From VAZQ01 sp963821505 (GTDB taxonomy: Bacteria; Pseudomonadota; Alphaproteobacteria; Rhizobiales; Xanthobacteraceae), in the NCBI GenBank assembly GCA_963821505.1, contig CAWGEH010000023.1:1-64000 (forward strand): a stretch of 64,000 bases of DNA. Direction: 5' to 3'. Every line of letters starts with the position of its first letter. Within the stretch, counting starts at the first letter, position 1. Shown piece after piece: positions 26,128-35,004 of the stretch. The translations under genes were made by a program, and so were the position numbers. Below the pieces are notes generated by a model. The model did no database searches. It had not been told where the DNA came from and saw only the letters and a program-made list of their open reading frames with translations.

Positions 26128-26426
26128 TCGGCAAGTGGCGGATCATCGAGATGGAGCTCTGGGACAGTGATTACTTGGATATGGTTGAGCCCGACTACAT
26201 CCAGTTCCAAGCTAACGAGCTCGGTGAGTTCAAGTTCGGATGCGTGATCAGCGGTCTCGATTGCACCCTCTTTGCCGCTGCCGCCGACTTCACTTGGCAA
26301 GGCTCCGACGAGATGGACCCGGTCTCCGGAGATGGATGGGCCGAACTCGACGACGATGGTACGATCAACGGCGAAATCAGCTTCCATCTCGGCGACGAAT
26401 CAGCCTTCAAAGCTCGCAAATGGTGA
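26100..26426 (+). CDS. passenger protein inside the insertion sequence
   Basis: The 108-residue ORF starts MRRGAKSALIGKWRIIEMEL 28 bases before the transposase stop and ends inside the right end of the element. It is acidic, with WDSDYLDMVEPDYIQFQANE and WAELDDDGTINGEISFHLGD, and looks like a small beta-rich soluble domain. Similar free-standing genes beginning with a GKWRIxEMExWD motif occur in many bacteria, but I know no function. The overlap suggests translational coupling with the transposase. Confidence 0.75.
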   Translation: MRRGAKSALIGKWRIIEMELWDSDYLDMVEPDYIQFQANELGEFKFGCVISGLDCTLFAAAADFTWQGSDEMDPVSGDGWAELDDDGTINGEISFHLGDESAFKARKW

Positions 26427-26513
26427 CTTCTTCAGCAGCCTGCTAGCGGCGCCGGCGGGCGGGTGGCCGCCGCATGCCATCGCCCGCCGCCGTTCGGACG
26501 CTTGCGGATGGGG

Positions 26514-27035
26514 TCATCGGGTCACGCCGTAGCCCGGTGCGAGCAGCCGATTGCCAATGAGCCAATCGAGCGTGCGAGACCAGGACTCGTCGGTATTGCC
26601 GCGCATGTCCGCGCTCATGGCCGCGACGGTCGCTCCCGTGGAGGGGTCGCGGATGTAGATGTTCATGTTGAGGATGAGGTTGGACACCTTTTGTACGGTG
26701 CCGCTGATCGCGAGCTCGGCTCCCAGGCGTTTGGCCAAGCGCGTATCGCAGCCGCCGCAGGCCTGCAGGTTGCTCGCGCGCGCCTCGCTCGCAATCGGGG
26801 CGATGTCGACGAGGGAGAACCGGCCCGACTCCCTCAATCGCTGCCGCAATCGATCGCCGAGCCGGGCGAGGCGCGCCTGTTCGTCGGCGCGCGGACCGTT
26901 GATCTCGCCTTCCAGGCTCGTGTCGATCAACTCGAAATCAAAGACGGCAACGCGCTGCGCGAGTGCCGGCGCGCACAGGACCGCAAGCAAGGCCCACGCC
27001 ATCAGGAGGTACCAAGGGATGCGCACCCCGCACAT
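26514..27035 (-). CDS. DUF2380/DUF3280-family exported protein
   Basis: The 173-residue protein starts MCGVRIPWYLLMAWALLAVL, a signal peptide ending at PALA-QR. The mature part has VAVFDFELIDTSLEGEING and then DEQARLARLGDRLRQRL. SNLQACGGCDTRLAKRLGAE and ILNMNIYIRDPSTGATVAAM follow. The VFDFELIDTSLEG and ACGGCD blocks are the family signature. The fold resembles the TolB N-terminal or YfiR-like periplasmic domain. Rhizobial homologues often sit beside quinoprotein or methanol-oxidation genes, but nothing like that is adjacent here. Function unknown. Confidence 0.75.
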   Translation of the reverse strand: MCGVRIPWYLLMAWALLAVLCAPALAQRVAVFDFELIDTSLEGEINGPRADEQARLARLGDRLRQRLRESGRFSLVDIAPIASEARASNLQACGGCDTRLAKRLGAELAISGTVQKVSNLILNMNIYIRDPSTGATVAAMSADMRGNTDESWSRTLDWLIGNRLLAPGYGVTR

Positions 27036-27148
27036 GACCCGTCGGTAGCGCCCTCGCGGCGCCGTCACGGTCCTGATCCGGGACAGGCCGGCGCATGTCC
27101 CGCAGGACGTTGCGCGGACGCCGTTCGAGCCTGCCGCCGCCCTCGAGG

Positions 27149-28459
27149 TCACAGCGCGGCTTTGCTGATCCGCCCCGTCGGCTCCACGAACCAGCGCTCG
27201 CTCTTGCACGGCTTGCCCTCGAGCCGCGCCACCAGCCAATCGGCGGTCAACCCCGGCGGAAAGGGGCCCAGATTGGCCGCCGGCACATTGCCCACCGAGT
27301 GCCGGCTGTCGGCGTAGATCACCAGCTGGCGCGGGCCGGTCATGGTGCGGATCATTCGCTCGGTGTGCTCCAGTGGGCTGAGCTCATCGGCTTCCCCGGC
27401 CACCACCAGGTAGGGGCTGCGGATCTTTTCGACCTGGCCTTCCCAGGTGAGCGTCTTGATGAACTCATCGAACTTCGTTTCGTCGGTATAGTTCGACATC
27501 CACATGAAGCGCTTCTTGAAGGTCGGTGACGCCTCCTCGAAGATCGTGTGACAGCCGGGCTCGAGACAGGTGGAAATGACCGCGGTCGCGGCCACGCGCG
27601 GCTCGTTCGCCGCCAGAATGGTCCCGAAGAACGAGCCGAAGCTGGTACCGGTGACGCCGATCTTCTGCGCGTCGATCTCGGGACGGCGCAGCAGCCAGTC
27701 CACCAGCGCGGGCCCGGCATCGATCCAGTTCGGCATCGAGACATAGACGCCGAGCAGCGGGCTTTCGTACTGGCCCGGCCCGTCGATCGCCAGGACGGCG
27801 ACGCCCCGCGCCATCCAGCGGTCGTTGGCCAGCGCGACGCTCGCTTCCTTGAAGCTGTCCATGCCGGGAATGACGATGACCACCGGCAGCTTCCCGCCGC
27901 TGTGGCCTGGCGGCAGGTGGAACCAGCCGGGGATCGATCCGCCCTTGAACGCAATCGATACCGCTTCGATCTTATGGTCGGCGAGGCGCGCGTAATTGCC
28001 GTAGCATTCCCGCTTCTTGCCGTGCAGGGCGAGGTGCTGCTTGCCGGAATCGTCATACGGCCACTCGGCCGCGCCGTAGTGGATGGCGGCCATGTACCAG
28101 TTGTCGCGCGCGGTCACCAGGTTGCCGTCGGACTCCGCCGCGCGCGCCTTGGCCTCGCGCCGCTTGGCGGTGCTTTCGAAGGCCGGACCGATATCGGCCA
28201 TTTTCTGCACCCGGGCGCGGATGGCCGCAAAATCGGCATTGGCTTCGACCCCGCACGGGGCGGAGAGATAGATCGAGCGCGGCTGGTCCCAGTCGATTCC
28301 ATTGGCGCGGATGATGTTGTCGAGCGCCCAGCGCTGCTCGGTGAAGCGCCTGGTCGTCGCGGCGCCGTCGGCATCGGCGAAGGCAACGCTGCGCGAGGCG
28401 GCGAGCGCCGCTCCGGTTCCCGCCAGGGCCAGAGAATGCATAAAGCGGCGACGGTCCAT
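27149..28459 (-). CDS. Tat-exported alpha/beta hydrolase (FrsA-like)
   Basis: The 436-residue protein starts MDRRRFMHSLALAGTGAALA, a twin-arginine signal with an RRRFM motif. The hydrolase core has KLPVVIVIPGMDSFKEAS, the nucleophile elbow GVTGTSFGSFFG (Ser near 278), an acidic residue in VVAGEADELSP and the His of YADSRHSVGNV near 387. The insertion between strands and the N-terminal helical cap resemble esterase FrsA and related DUF1100 enzymes. It probably hydrolyses an ester or amide in the periplasm. The gene stands alone between a DUF2380 gene and the DUF892 gene. Confidence 0.8.
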   Translation of the reverse strand: MDRRRFMHSLALAGTGAALAASRSVAFADADGAATTRRFTEQRWALDNIIRANGIDWDQPRSIYLSAPCGVEANADFAAIRARVQKMADIGPAFESTAKRREAKARAAESDGNLVTARDNWYMAAIHYGAAEWPYDDSGKQHLALHGKKRECYGNYARLADHKIEAVSIAFKGGSIPGWFHLPPGHSGGKLPVVIVIPGMDSFKEASVALANDRWMARGVAVLAIDGPGQYESPLLGVYVSMPNWIDAGPALVDWLLRRPEIDAQKIGVTGTSFGSFFGTILAANEPRVAATAVISTCLEPGCHTIFEEASPTFKKRFMWMSNYTDETKFDEFIKTLTWEGQVEKIRSPYLVVAGEADELSPLEHTERMIRTMTGPRQLVIYADSRHSVGNVPAANLGPFPPGLTADWLVARLEGKPCKSERWFVEPTGRISKAAL

Positions 28460-28815
28460 GACGATATCCTCCTATGCTTTTCGTTGACCTGGCTGACGTC
28501 GGCGGCGACGCGGAGTGTTAGTCCTCGGTCGCATCGTTCAAGCAGGCGCGGCGTTGAGGCTATGCTTTCACGGCGCCCTTGATAGTCAAGGGAGGTCGCG
28601 GCCGACCTGTCGCGGCCGAGGAGCCCGCTTGGCTTCCCGAAAGATGCGCCCGCAGGGCGCGAAGGCACGGGCGCGAAGCCAAGGCGGCAGCGGAACGACT
28701 TGTCCCGGTGGTGCCGACGGTCCCGCTGTTCGCGCATGTCGTGGAAAGGCCTGCTTCGGACCTCGATCCGGGGGTGGAGCGGTTCGCGCCGCCGCCGGAC
28801 GCGCGGCGCGCTCGG
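28460..28815. other. stretch without a recognisable gene
   Basis: The sequence is GC-rich with long Arg/Ala-rich frames on both strands, none with a family match. It may hold the promoter of the hydrolase gene at its left edge. No repeat or RNA was identified. Confidence 0.35.
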
Positions 28816-29310
28816 CTATTCGGCTTCCTGGTTGACCACGGTTTCCGCGATCTCGGTCAGGGTCGCGTCCGTGTTCTTTTCTTCCTGCAGGGTGGCGTCG
28901 AGAAGCCCCACGGCATCTTCCAGGCCCAGTTCATTCGCCCAGGCTTTCAGCGTCCCGTAGCGGGATATTTCGTAATGCTCGACGGCTTGCGCGCCGGCCA
29001 GAAGGCCCGCATCGAGAGCCGGAGACCCCTTGTATTCCTTCATGATCTCCTGGCCTTCCTCGACGATGCCGACGATGGCGTCGCAGGTCTTGCCCTGTGC
29101 CTTCTTGCCGATCAGCTCGAACACCTGTTCGAGCCGTTCCACCTGGCCTTCGGTCTCGCCGTGATGCTTCTCGAAGGCCGCGCGCAGGTCTTCCGAGTGG
29201 ACGGCTTTCGCCATCTTGGGAAGGGCGGTGAGAATCTTCTTCTCGGCGAAATAGATGTCTTTGAGCGTGTCGTGAAAGAGGTCATCAAGCTTCTTGGGTT
29301 CTTTGGCCAT
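28816..29310 (-). CDS. ferritin-like DUF892 (YciE/YciF-type) protein
   Basis: The 164-residue protein begins MAKEPKKLDDLFHDTLKDIY, with GGAGG upstream of the ATG at 29310. It has the DUF892 pattern FAEKKILTALPKMAKAVHSE, HHGETEGQVERLEQVFELIG and GAQAVEHYEISRYGTLKAWA. Each helix supplies Glu and His residues of a di-iron site (ExxH-like in KHHGETEGQ and VEHYE). The family is a four-helix bundle linked to stress responses. It is often near other stress genes such as EcsC or glycine-zipper proteins, as here across 30 kb. Confidence 0.85.
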   Translation of the reverse strand: MAKEPKKLDDLFHDTLKDIYFAEKKILTALPKMAKAVHSEDLRAAFEKHHGETEGQVERLEQVFELIGKKAQGKTCDAIVGIVEEGQEIMKEYKGSPALDAGLLAGAQAVEHYEISRYGTLKAWANELGLEDAVGLLDATLQEEKNTDATLTEIAETVVNQEAE

Positions 29311-29688
29311 TGCCGATCCTCCGGGGGTGTGAAGTCGCAGCGTCAACGCCGGAGTCCCGATGCGCGTTCCTTGATTGGCGCCGGTCGGCCGTACGGCAGC
29401 GCCATCGCCCCGCGCGTCATCCCGAATGCTCGCCGAGTGCCGGCATCCTCGTGAGCCAAAACCCCGGCGGTGCCCGCGGACGCGGGCGCTTTCCCTATCG
29501 CAGGAACAATTTGCCGCAGCCGGCATTCCTCCAGGTCCCGCTCATCTTGTCGCGCGCCCACAACCCGTTGCTACCCGGAGACAATCCCTCGCCGCCGAGA
29601 AACGTCATCGACAAACTCGTCGCCGTAAGAGAATGGTCACCGCGCGTCATCACAGCTAATCATTGCACAACGTCGTTGGGAATTTGAT
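29311..29688. other. divergent intergenic region
   Basis: The region lies between the minus-strand DUF892 gene and the plus-strand EcsC gene. Frames crossing it are Pro/Arg-rich and not convincing. It should carry promoters in both directions, but I cannot point to them. Confidence 0.35.
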
Positions 29689-30480
29689 TTGGCCGAAATG
29701 ACACCGGACGACCTGAAGGCCCTGCAGGGAGCCGTTCAGGCGCTTGAGCATCCCAGCCTTGCGGCGCGCCTCACGAACATCGCGGGCAAGCCGATCGAGC
29801 TCATTGCCGGCGCGCTCCCCGCTTCCGCCTCCCAAGCGGTCTCGACGGCCGCCTCCAAGGCTCTCGAAGTGGCGCTCAAGGTCGCGCTGCGGACGATGCA
29901 GGGGGGTCCGCGGCGGGAGTCGCGCCGCTTGCACAAGGCCCTGGCTACGGCGTCGGGCGCTGCGGGCGGCGCCTTCGGTCTGGCCTCGCTTCCCATCGAG
30001 CTTCCGGTCTCGACCATCATCATGCTCAGGTCGATCGCGGAAATTGCCGGCAGCGAAGGCGAAGATTTGTCCGACCCGGAAGCGGCCCTCGCATGCGTGC
30101 AGGTCTTTGCGCTGGGGGGACGGGACGGCTCGGCCGATGCGTCCGAAAGCGGATATTTCGCCGTGCGCGGGATGCTGGCGAACAGCGTGACGCAAGCCGC
30201 GCGTTTCATCGCGGAGCGCGGTGTCGTCGAGGAAGGCGGCCCGATTCTCGTCCGCTTTCTCGCGCAAGTGGCCTCCCGCTTCGGCGTGGTGGTGACGCAG
30301 AAGCTCGCGGCGCAGGCCATTCCGGTCGTCGGCGCCCTCGGCGGCGCCGCCGTCAACTACGCCTTCATCGAGCATTTCCAGGACGTGGCGCGAGGTCACT
30401 TCGCCGTTCGCCGTCTCGAACGCCTTTACGGCAAGGACGTCGTCCGGTCGGCGTATGAGCGCCTCGCCCGCGAGCGCTGA
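29689..30480 (+). CDS. EcsC-family protein
   Basis: The protein (263 residues) begins at a TTG with GGGA 7 bases upstream. The ATG at 29698 is the alternative start. It contains GGAFGLASLPIELPVSTIIM then LRSIAEIAGSEGEDLSDPEA, which is the EcsC signature. AIPVVGALGGAAVNYAFIEH and a helical end FAVRRLERLYGKDVV follow. The central part is hydrophobic and may sit on the membrane. EcsC-like proteins are associated with secretion or stress, but their chemistry is unknown. Confidence 0.75.
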   Translation: MAEMTPDDLKALQGAVQALEHPSLAARLTNIAGKPIELIAGALPASASQAVSTAASKALEVALKVALRTMQGGPRRESRRLHKALATASGAAGGAFGLASLPIELPVSTIIMLRSIAEIAGSEGEDLSDPEAALACVQVFALGGRDGSADASESGYFAVRGMLANSVTQAARFIAERGVVEEGGPILVRFLAQVASRFGVVVTQKLAAQAIPVVGALGGAAVNYAFIEHFQDVARGHFAVRRLERLYGKDVVRSAYERLARER

Positions 30481-30584
30481 AGCCAACGGCTGCGCACCGC
30501 GTGCTGCGGTCCCCCGCGCTTGGCCGGCCGGAACAAGTTCATCGCCAACTCATTAAGCTGTTGCGTTGTTTGATGGAGGTAGCG

Positions 30585-30839
30585 ATGAGATCGGTGCTGG
30601 CATTGTCCGTTTTGCTGCTGCCCGTGCTGGTGACGCCGGCAGCGGCCAAGGGCTGCTTGAAAGGCGCCATCGTCGGAGGGGTCGCCGGCCACTATGCCGG
30701 CCATCACGGCGTGATCGGCGCGGCCGCCGGCTGCCTCATCGGGCGCCATCAGGCCAGGAAGCGCGCCCGCGTCGAGCAGCAGAGCGTGCGCCACCACAAT
30801 GATGCCGCAGGATATGATCCTGCCGGCCGCAGGTACTAG
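30585..30839 (+). CDS. exported glycine-zipper protein (84 aa)
   Basis: The start at 30585 has GGAGGT upstream and gives MRSVLALSVLLLPVLVTPAA, a signal peptide ending AAA-KG. The mature protein has a Gly-rich segment (GAIVGGVAGHYAGHHGVIGA) of the glycine-zipper type and a basic, His-containing tail. Such proteins insert into or sit beside the envelope. It follows the EcsC gene by 104 bases on the same strand, so a common stress-related transcript is possible. Confidence 0.65.
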   Translation: MRSVLALSVLLLPVLVTPAAAKGCLKGAIVGGVAGHYAGHHGVIGAAAGCLIGRHQARKRARVEQQSVRHHNDAAGYDPAGRRY

Positions 30840-30917
30840 CCCGGGTGATCCTTCCGGCGAGGCTGGCGTAGCGCCAAGCTCGTTTGCGCTGGCGTCATCG
30901 ACCAGGGGTGGCGCGGA

Positions 30918-31080
30918 TCAGTTATCGCCGATCCTGAAGGTCAGGGCCAAGGTGACCCAGTTGGCCTGTTCACCGGTCAGATTGCGGCCATAGATCAGAT
31001 CGAAGTCGATGTCTTTCGTGGGGCTGTAACGCACGCCGCTTTGAAAGCGCGGATTGGATTCGCCCGGCCCCAGCGCCACG
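30918..31080 (-). pseudogene. C-terminal piece of an exported protein, inverted relative to its N-terminal piece
   Basis: The minus-strand frame reads GPGESNPRFQSGVRYSPTKD then IDFDLIYGRNLTGEQANWVT and LALTFRIGDN before the stop at 30918. The strand pattern is that of the last beta-strands of an outer-membrane-like protein. Upstream of GPGES the frame runs into sequence that is coding on the other strand. In relatives as I remember them, this end belongs to the same protein as the KLGGAYYVDDAEIGKPG start found at 31108. Confidence 0.5.
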
Positions 31081-31107
31081 AGACGCCGGCAGCGCCGGGC
31101 CTGCGCC

Positions 31108-31233
31108 GCCTCGGGTGCTCTCGCGTCTGCGGTTTTCATCATCCTGTTTCTGCCCGTCCCGACGGCCTCCGCCGCAAAGCTGGGCGGCGCCTACTACGTC
31201 GACGACGCGGAGATCGGAAAGCCCGGATCGTGC
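31108..31233 (+). pseudogene. N-terminal piece of the same exported protein
   Basis: The plus-strand frame has a signal peptide (SGALASAVFIILFLPVPTAS-A) and the mature start KLGGAYYVDDAEIGKPGSC, after which similarity stops. No central part of the protein is present. It lies head to head with the C-terminal piece, as expected after an inversion with loss of the middle. Confidence 0.45.
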
Positions 31234-31356
31234 GATTCGGCCGGGCCGCGCATCGAGGCCGCGCCGCCAGCCGGGACATGGGCTTGGGCCGCACGGCGCC
31301 GCGCGCTATTCTGGTGAGGCCCGATCCCGTTCACCCGCATGCCCAGGATCAGACCC

Positions 31357-32298
31357 ATGACCATCCGGCCGCTGGCCCTCGCTCTCGTTTGCTGCGCCTT
31401 CGCCGCGCCGATCCCGGGGCAGGCGCAGACGCAGACCGGCGGGGCCATCACGGAGGTCACCCAGCGGCAGGTCGCGCCTGATCTCTACTTTCTGCACGAC
31501 CCGACCTCGTCCAATTCGACGTTTCTGGTCACCGCGGAGGGGGTGCTGGTGGTCGACACGCGTCAGCACCCGCGCGACGGGCAGGATTTGCTCGATCGCA
31601 TCCGCAAGATCACCGACAAGCCGATCAAATGGGTGGTGAACACCCATTTCCACGCCGACCACCACTACGGAAATTCGGTGTTCAAGGCGGCCGGCGCGAC
31701 CATCGTCGCGCACGCCGACACCGCGCGGATCATGCAGCAGGTGGACCGGAAGGAATTCGCGCGGCGGCAGCCCTTCTTCAAATCGCGCAACTACGACCCC
31801 GGCGAGGTGAAGCTGACGCTGCCCGACATCACCTTCGACAAGGACGCCAGCATCCGCCTCGGCGGCCGCGAGATTCGCCTCGTCTATTTCGGGCCGGGGC
31901 AAAATCCCGGCGATACCTTCGTCTTCTTCCCGCACGCGCGCGCGGTCGCCACGCCCGGCGCCTTCGCGCGGCGGAGCATGCCGAACACGGCGTTCACGCC
32001 TTCCGCCGAGAGCTGGATCGATCTGTTGCAGAAGGTCGCAGCGATGGAGGTGGACACGGTGTTGCCGCCGCACGGCGACGTCGCCAGCAGGGCCGACGTC
32101 GGCGACCTCGCCAACTTCCTGAAGTTCGAGTACGCACTGGTGAAGGCGGCGGTCGACGCTGGGGTACCGGTCGAGACCGCCGTAAAGACTTTGGATTTCT
32201 CGCCCTATAAGACGTGGCTGAACATGAACCGCCGCGAACACGACGTGCGCGCGCTGTACGAATTGATCCAGACCGGGCGGCGCAGCTATTTCGAATGA
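31357..32298 (+). CDS. exported metallo-beta-lactamase-fold hydrolase
   Basis: I chose the ATG at 31357 (MTIRPLALALVCCAFAAPIP), which starts the signal peptide. An upstream ATG at 31339 adds six residues. The mature protein has the zinc motif VVNTHFHADHHYGNS near residue 95-108, HxHxDH. FGPGQNPGDTFVFFPHARAV follows, where the usual His of a GH-T/D pair is replaced by NPGD, and then TVLPPHGDVASRADVG with the last His. Length 313 fits the periplasmic quinoprotein-associated MBL group. The next gene is a beta-propeller, 80 bases downstream. Confidence 0.8.
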   Translation: MTIRPLALALVCCAFAAPIPGQAQTQTGGAITEVTQRQVAPDLYFLHDPTSSNSTFLVTAEGVLVVDTRQHPRDGQDLLDRIRKITDKPIKWVVNTHFHADHHYGNSVFKAAGATIVAHADTARIMQQVDRKEFARRQPFFKSRNYDPGEVKLTLPDITFDKDASIRLGGREIRLVYFGPGQNPGDTFVFFPHARAVATPGAFARRSMPNTAFTPSAESWIDLLQKVAAMEVDTVLPPHGDVASRADVGDLANFLKFEYALVKAAVDAGVPVETAVKTLDFSPYKTWLNMNRREHDVRALYELIQTGRRSYFE

Positions 32299-32378
32299 GC
32301 GCCGACGGGCGCAACGAAGTCCGGCCGGTCGCGCATCCAAGGCCGAACGAACATATCGGCAAGCAAGGGGAGACGCTC

Positions 32379-33554
32379 ATGCAAGCAAGACATTGGCTGC
32401 TTTCGTCACTCGGTGGTGCGACGTTTCTGGCCATCGCCGGTTTCAGTTCCGTCCACGCCGCACCATTCCTGATCGTCGGCAACGATGAAAAGCTGTTGTG
32501 GGACGACCACGGCAAACCGGTCGTATCGCCGGCTGGAAAGGATTCGGTGGTGATCCTCGATCTCGCTGATCCGGAAAGCCCGAAGACCGTCGCCAACCTG
32601 CCGCTCAAGAACTCGGTCGTCGGTCCTCCGGTCAACGTCGCGATCGATCCCACCAACTCGATCGCGCTCGTCGCGGACTCGATCGATGTCACCAAGGACG
32701 GCGATACGCTGAAGATGAGCCCGGACAACAAGGTCCACGTCATCGATCTCAAGGCCAGCCCGCCCAAGCTCGCCGGTACGGTGACGGTCGGCAAGCAGCC
32801 GTCGGGCCTGAGCTTCAATCCGGCGGGCAACCTCGCGCTCGTCACCAACCGTGCCGACAAGTCGATCAGCGTCCTGTCGATCAAGGGCACCGAGGTGAAG
32901 CTGATCGACACGGTCGACATGGGCGACATCGTTTCGCACGTTGCGTTCACGCCCGACGGCAAGCGCGCGCTCGCCACCAAGTTCAACGCGCACAAGGTCG
33001 CCCTGCTCAACGTCGACGGCGACAAGGTGACCTATAGCAAGCTCGACCTGCCGACCGGGCAGTGGCCCTACAATGTCGCGGTGGCGCCGAGCGGCAAGAT
33101 CGCGCTCACCGCGGACAACGGCGACGCCGGCTCCTCGGACGGCAGCGTCGACACTGTGAGCGTGGTCGACCTTGAGCTCAATCCGATACGCATCACCGAC
33201 CGTGTCGTGGTCGGCGATGGGCCGGAAGGGCTCGCCATCTCGCCCAAAGGCGACGTGGCGGTCGCGGTGATCCTGGCCGGTTCCAACAACAAGAGCGCGT
33301 ATTTTCACAAGCGTAACGGCAGCATCGCGGTGCTGCATATCGACGGCAAGAAGGTCACCAAGGTCGGTGACGTCGAAGTCGGTGGATTGCCGGAGGGAGC
33401 GGCGTTCACGCCTGATGGAAAATATCTGTTGGTCGGCAATTACCTCGACCAGGACATTTCCATCCTCAAGGTCGACGGCACCAAGCTCACCGATACGGGC
33501 AAGCGGTTCAAGCTGCCCGGTCATCCGGCGTCAGTGCGAATGAGCACGCACTAG
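32379..33554 (+). CDS. exported YncE-like beta-propeller protein
   Basis: The 391-residue protein starts MQARHWLLSSLGGATFLAIA, a signal peptide ending VHA-APF, with AAGGGGAG upstream. Blades include DSVVILDLADPESPKTVANL, NKVHVIDLKASPPKLAGTVT and KSISVLSIKGTEVKLIDTVD. GSIAVLHIDGKKVTKVGDVE and AFTPDGKYLLVGNYLDQDIS come later. It should be a seven-bladed periplasmic propeller. It probably shares a transcript with the MBL hydrolase. The ligand or partner is unknown. Confidence 0.8.
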   Translation: MQARHWLLSSLGGATFLAIAGFSSVHAAPFLIVGNDEKLLWDDHGKPVVSPAGKDSVVILDLADPESPKTVANLPLKNSVVGPPVNVAIDPTNSIALVADSIDVTKDGDTLKMSPDNKVHVIDLKASPPKLAGTVTVGKQPSGLSFNPAGNLALVTNRADKSISVLSIKGTEVKLIDTVDMGDIVSHVAFTPDGKRALATKFNAHKVALLNVDGDKVTYSKLDLPTGQWPYNVAVAPSGKIALTADNGDAGSSDGSVDTVSVVDLELNPIRITDRVVVGDGPEGLAISPKGDVAVAVILAGSNNKSAYFHKRNGSIAVLHIDGKKVTKVGDVEVGGLPEGAAFTPDGKYLLVGNYLDQDISILKVDGTKLTDTGKRFKLPGHPASVRMSTH

Positions 33555-33657
33555 CGCATGTTCCGGAAAAGTGGGAACCGGTTTTCCGAATAGAACACGC
33601 GCAAAACCGAAGAATCTAGAGCGCATCACGATTCGATCCAATCGGGATGCGCTCTAA
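33555..33657 (+). repeat. palindromic intergenic repeat, copy B1
   Basis: GCATGTTCCGGAAAAGTG and GGTTTTCCGAATAGAACA lead to a hairpin of AGAGCGCATC with GATGCGCTCT. It starts two bases after the stop of the propeller gene, so it may also serve as its terminator. It is related to but shorter in similarity than copies A, B2 and C. Confidence 0.7.
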
Positions 33658-33752
33658 AGCATGATCCCGAAGAGAGACTTTTCGGACAAGATCACGCGAC
33701 CAGACAATGCTTGGAGCGAAATCGCGATTCGATGTGAAGCGATTTTGCTCTC
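33658..33752 (+). repeat. ~95-bp palindromic intergenic repeat, copy B2
   Basis: The order is AGCATGATCCCGAAGAGAG, TTTCGGACAAGATCACGC, then a hairpin with GAGCGAAATCGC facing GCGATTTTGCTC. It follows copy B1 directly and lies just beyond the 3' end of the convergent Bug receptor gene. Confidence 0.75.
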
Positions 33753-33802
33753 GGCCGAAGCGGGGCGGGGCGCGTGACTTGCGCGTCGGCTTGGCCGGCG
33801 TG

Positions 33803-34801
33803 CTATTGCGCGTTGAGGCCGACGACGGTTACGGCCTCCGCCCACAATTTCAGGTCGGCGGCGATCAGCGCGGCGAACTCCTCCGGCGTATTGCCGAGTG
33901 GATCGGCGCCGAGGCTCGCCAGCCGCTCGACGAATTTCGGATCTTTCGCCGCGCGGGCCATTTCCGCCGCCATCTTGTCGATGATGGGCTTGGGCGTCCC
34001 GGCCGGCGCCATCAAGCCGTTCCAGGTGATCGCGCTGTAGCCCGGGAATCCCGTTTCGGCGACGGTGGGCACATTGGGCAGTTGCGGGGCGCGCTTGGAG
34101 CTCGACACCGCGAGCGCGCGCAGCGCCCCGCTGGTGAGATGCGGCAGGGCATCCGACAGGTTCGAGAACATCGTCGGCAGGTGGCCGGCGACGACGTCGG
34201 TCAGCGCCGGCGCATTGCCGCGATAGCTGACATTCGTCATTTCGATGCCGGCGCGCTTGAGGAACAGCGCCATCGCCAGATGGGTGACGCTGCCGACGGC
34301 GCCTTCGGCATAGCTGGGCTTGCTGGGCTGTGCGCGCACCCAGGCGATGAACTCCGCGACGTTCTTCACCGGCATGTCCTTGTTCACGACCAGGACGAAC
34401 GGGTTTGTCCCCACCACGCTGATCGGCGCGAAGTCCTTGACCGGGTTGTAGGGCACCTTCGTCATCGCCGGCTGGATCGCGATCGGCGGGAGCACGGCCC
34501 ACATCAGCGTGTAGCCGTCGGCGGGGGCGCGCGCGACCGCCTCCGCGGCAATGACGCCGTTGCCGCCGACGCGGTTCTCGACGATGAACTGCTGCCCGAA
34601 TGCGTCGCTCAGCCGCTGGGCGGTGAGGCGGGCGAGGACGTCGGCGTTCCCGCCGGCGGCATAGGGGCCGATGATCCTGACCGGACGTTGCGGCCATTCC
34701 TGTGCATGCGCGGCGCCGGCCAGGCCGAGAGCGGCCGCGACGGCCCATGACGCGAGCAGGCCGCGGCACGCGGCTGGGGCGAACGAGCGAAACCGTGGCA
34801 T
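33803..34801 (-). CDS. Bug/TctC-family periplasmic binding protein
   Basis: The 332-residue protein starts MPRFRSFAPAACRGLLASWA and has a signal peptide ending AHA-QEWP. Family motifs are WPQRPVRIIGPYAAGGNADV, ENRVGGNGVIAAEAVARAPA, DGYTLMW, VSYRGNAPALTDVVAGHLPT and PTVAETGFPGYSAITWNGLM. The nearby DapA-like aldolase gene, 203 bases upstream on the same strand, suggests a sugar-acid or oxo-acid ligand. No TctA or TctB is next to it. Confidence 0.9.
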   Translation of the reverse strand: MPRFRSFAPAACRGLLASWAVAAALGLAGAAHAQEWPQRPVRIIGPYAAGGNADVLARLTAQRLSDAFGQQFIVENRVGGNGVIAAEAVARAPADGYTLMWAVLPPIAIQPAMTKVPYNPVKDFAPISVVGTNPFVLVVNKDMPVKNVAEFIAWVRAQPSKPSYAEGAVGSVTHLAMALFLKRAGIEMTNVSYRGNAPALTDVVAGHLPTMFSNLSDALPHLTSGALRALAVSSSKRAPQLPNVPTVAETGFPGYSAITWNGLMAPAGTPKPIIDKMAAEMARAAKDPKFVERLASLGADPLGNTPEEFAALIAADLKLWAEAVTVVGLNAQ

Positions 34802-35004
34802 CTCGGTTCTCCGTCGATCGAGCGCGTCCCTCGGTCCGAATTCCCGAGTGAACTAGTGAATGAACCAAGAATGGTGCGGTTCAGGATGCATCTTTTCGGC
34901 CTTGCCAGCAATGCAACCGACACTGCGAGAAGGTGATGTGCCTCGGGCGGAGCGCCCGCACGAGTGCATGCGGTGACCAGGGGGCCGCGCGCGGGCGATT
35001 GAGC

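Larger units (their letters stand above)
24925..26442 (+). mobile_element. complete IS5/IS1182-like insertion sequence with passenger gene
   Basis: CAGGCTGCTGAAAAACTC at the left end and the reverse complement of the right end (CAGGCTGCTGAAGAAGTC) form 18-bp inverted repeats with two mismatches. CTAG flanks both ends at 24921-24924 and 26443-26446 and is the likely 4-bp target duplication. The element is 1518 bp. It contains an intact DDE transposase gene and a second ORF that overlaps the end of that gene. With complete ends, an intact transposase and a target duplication it looks recent and potentially active. Confidence 0.85.
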
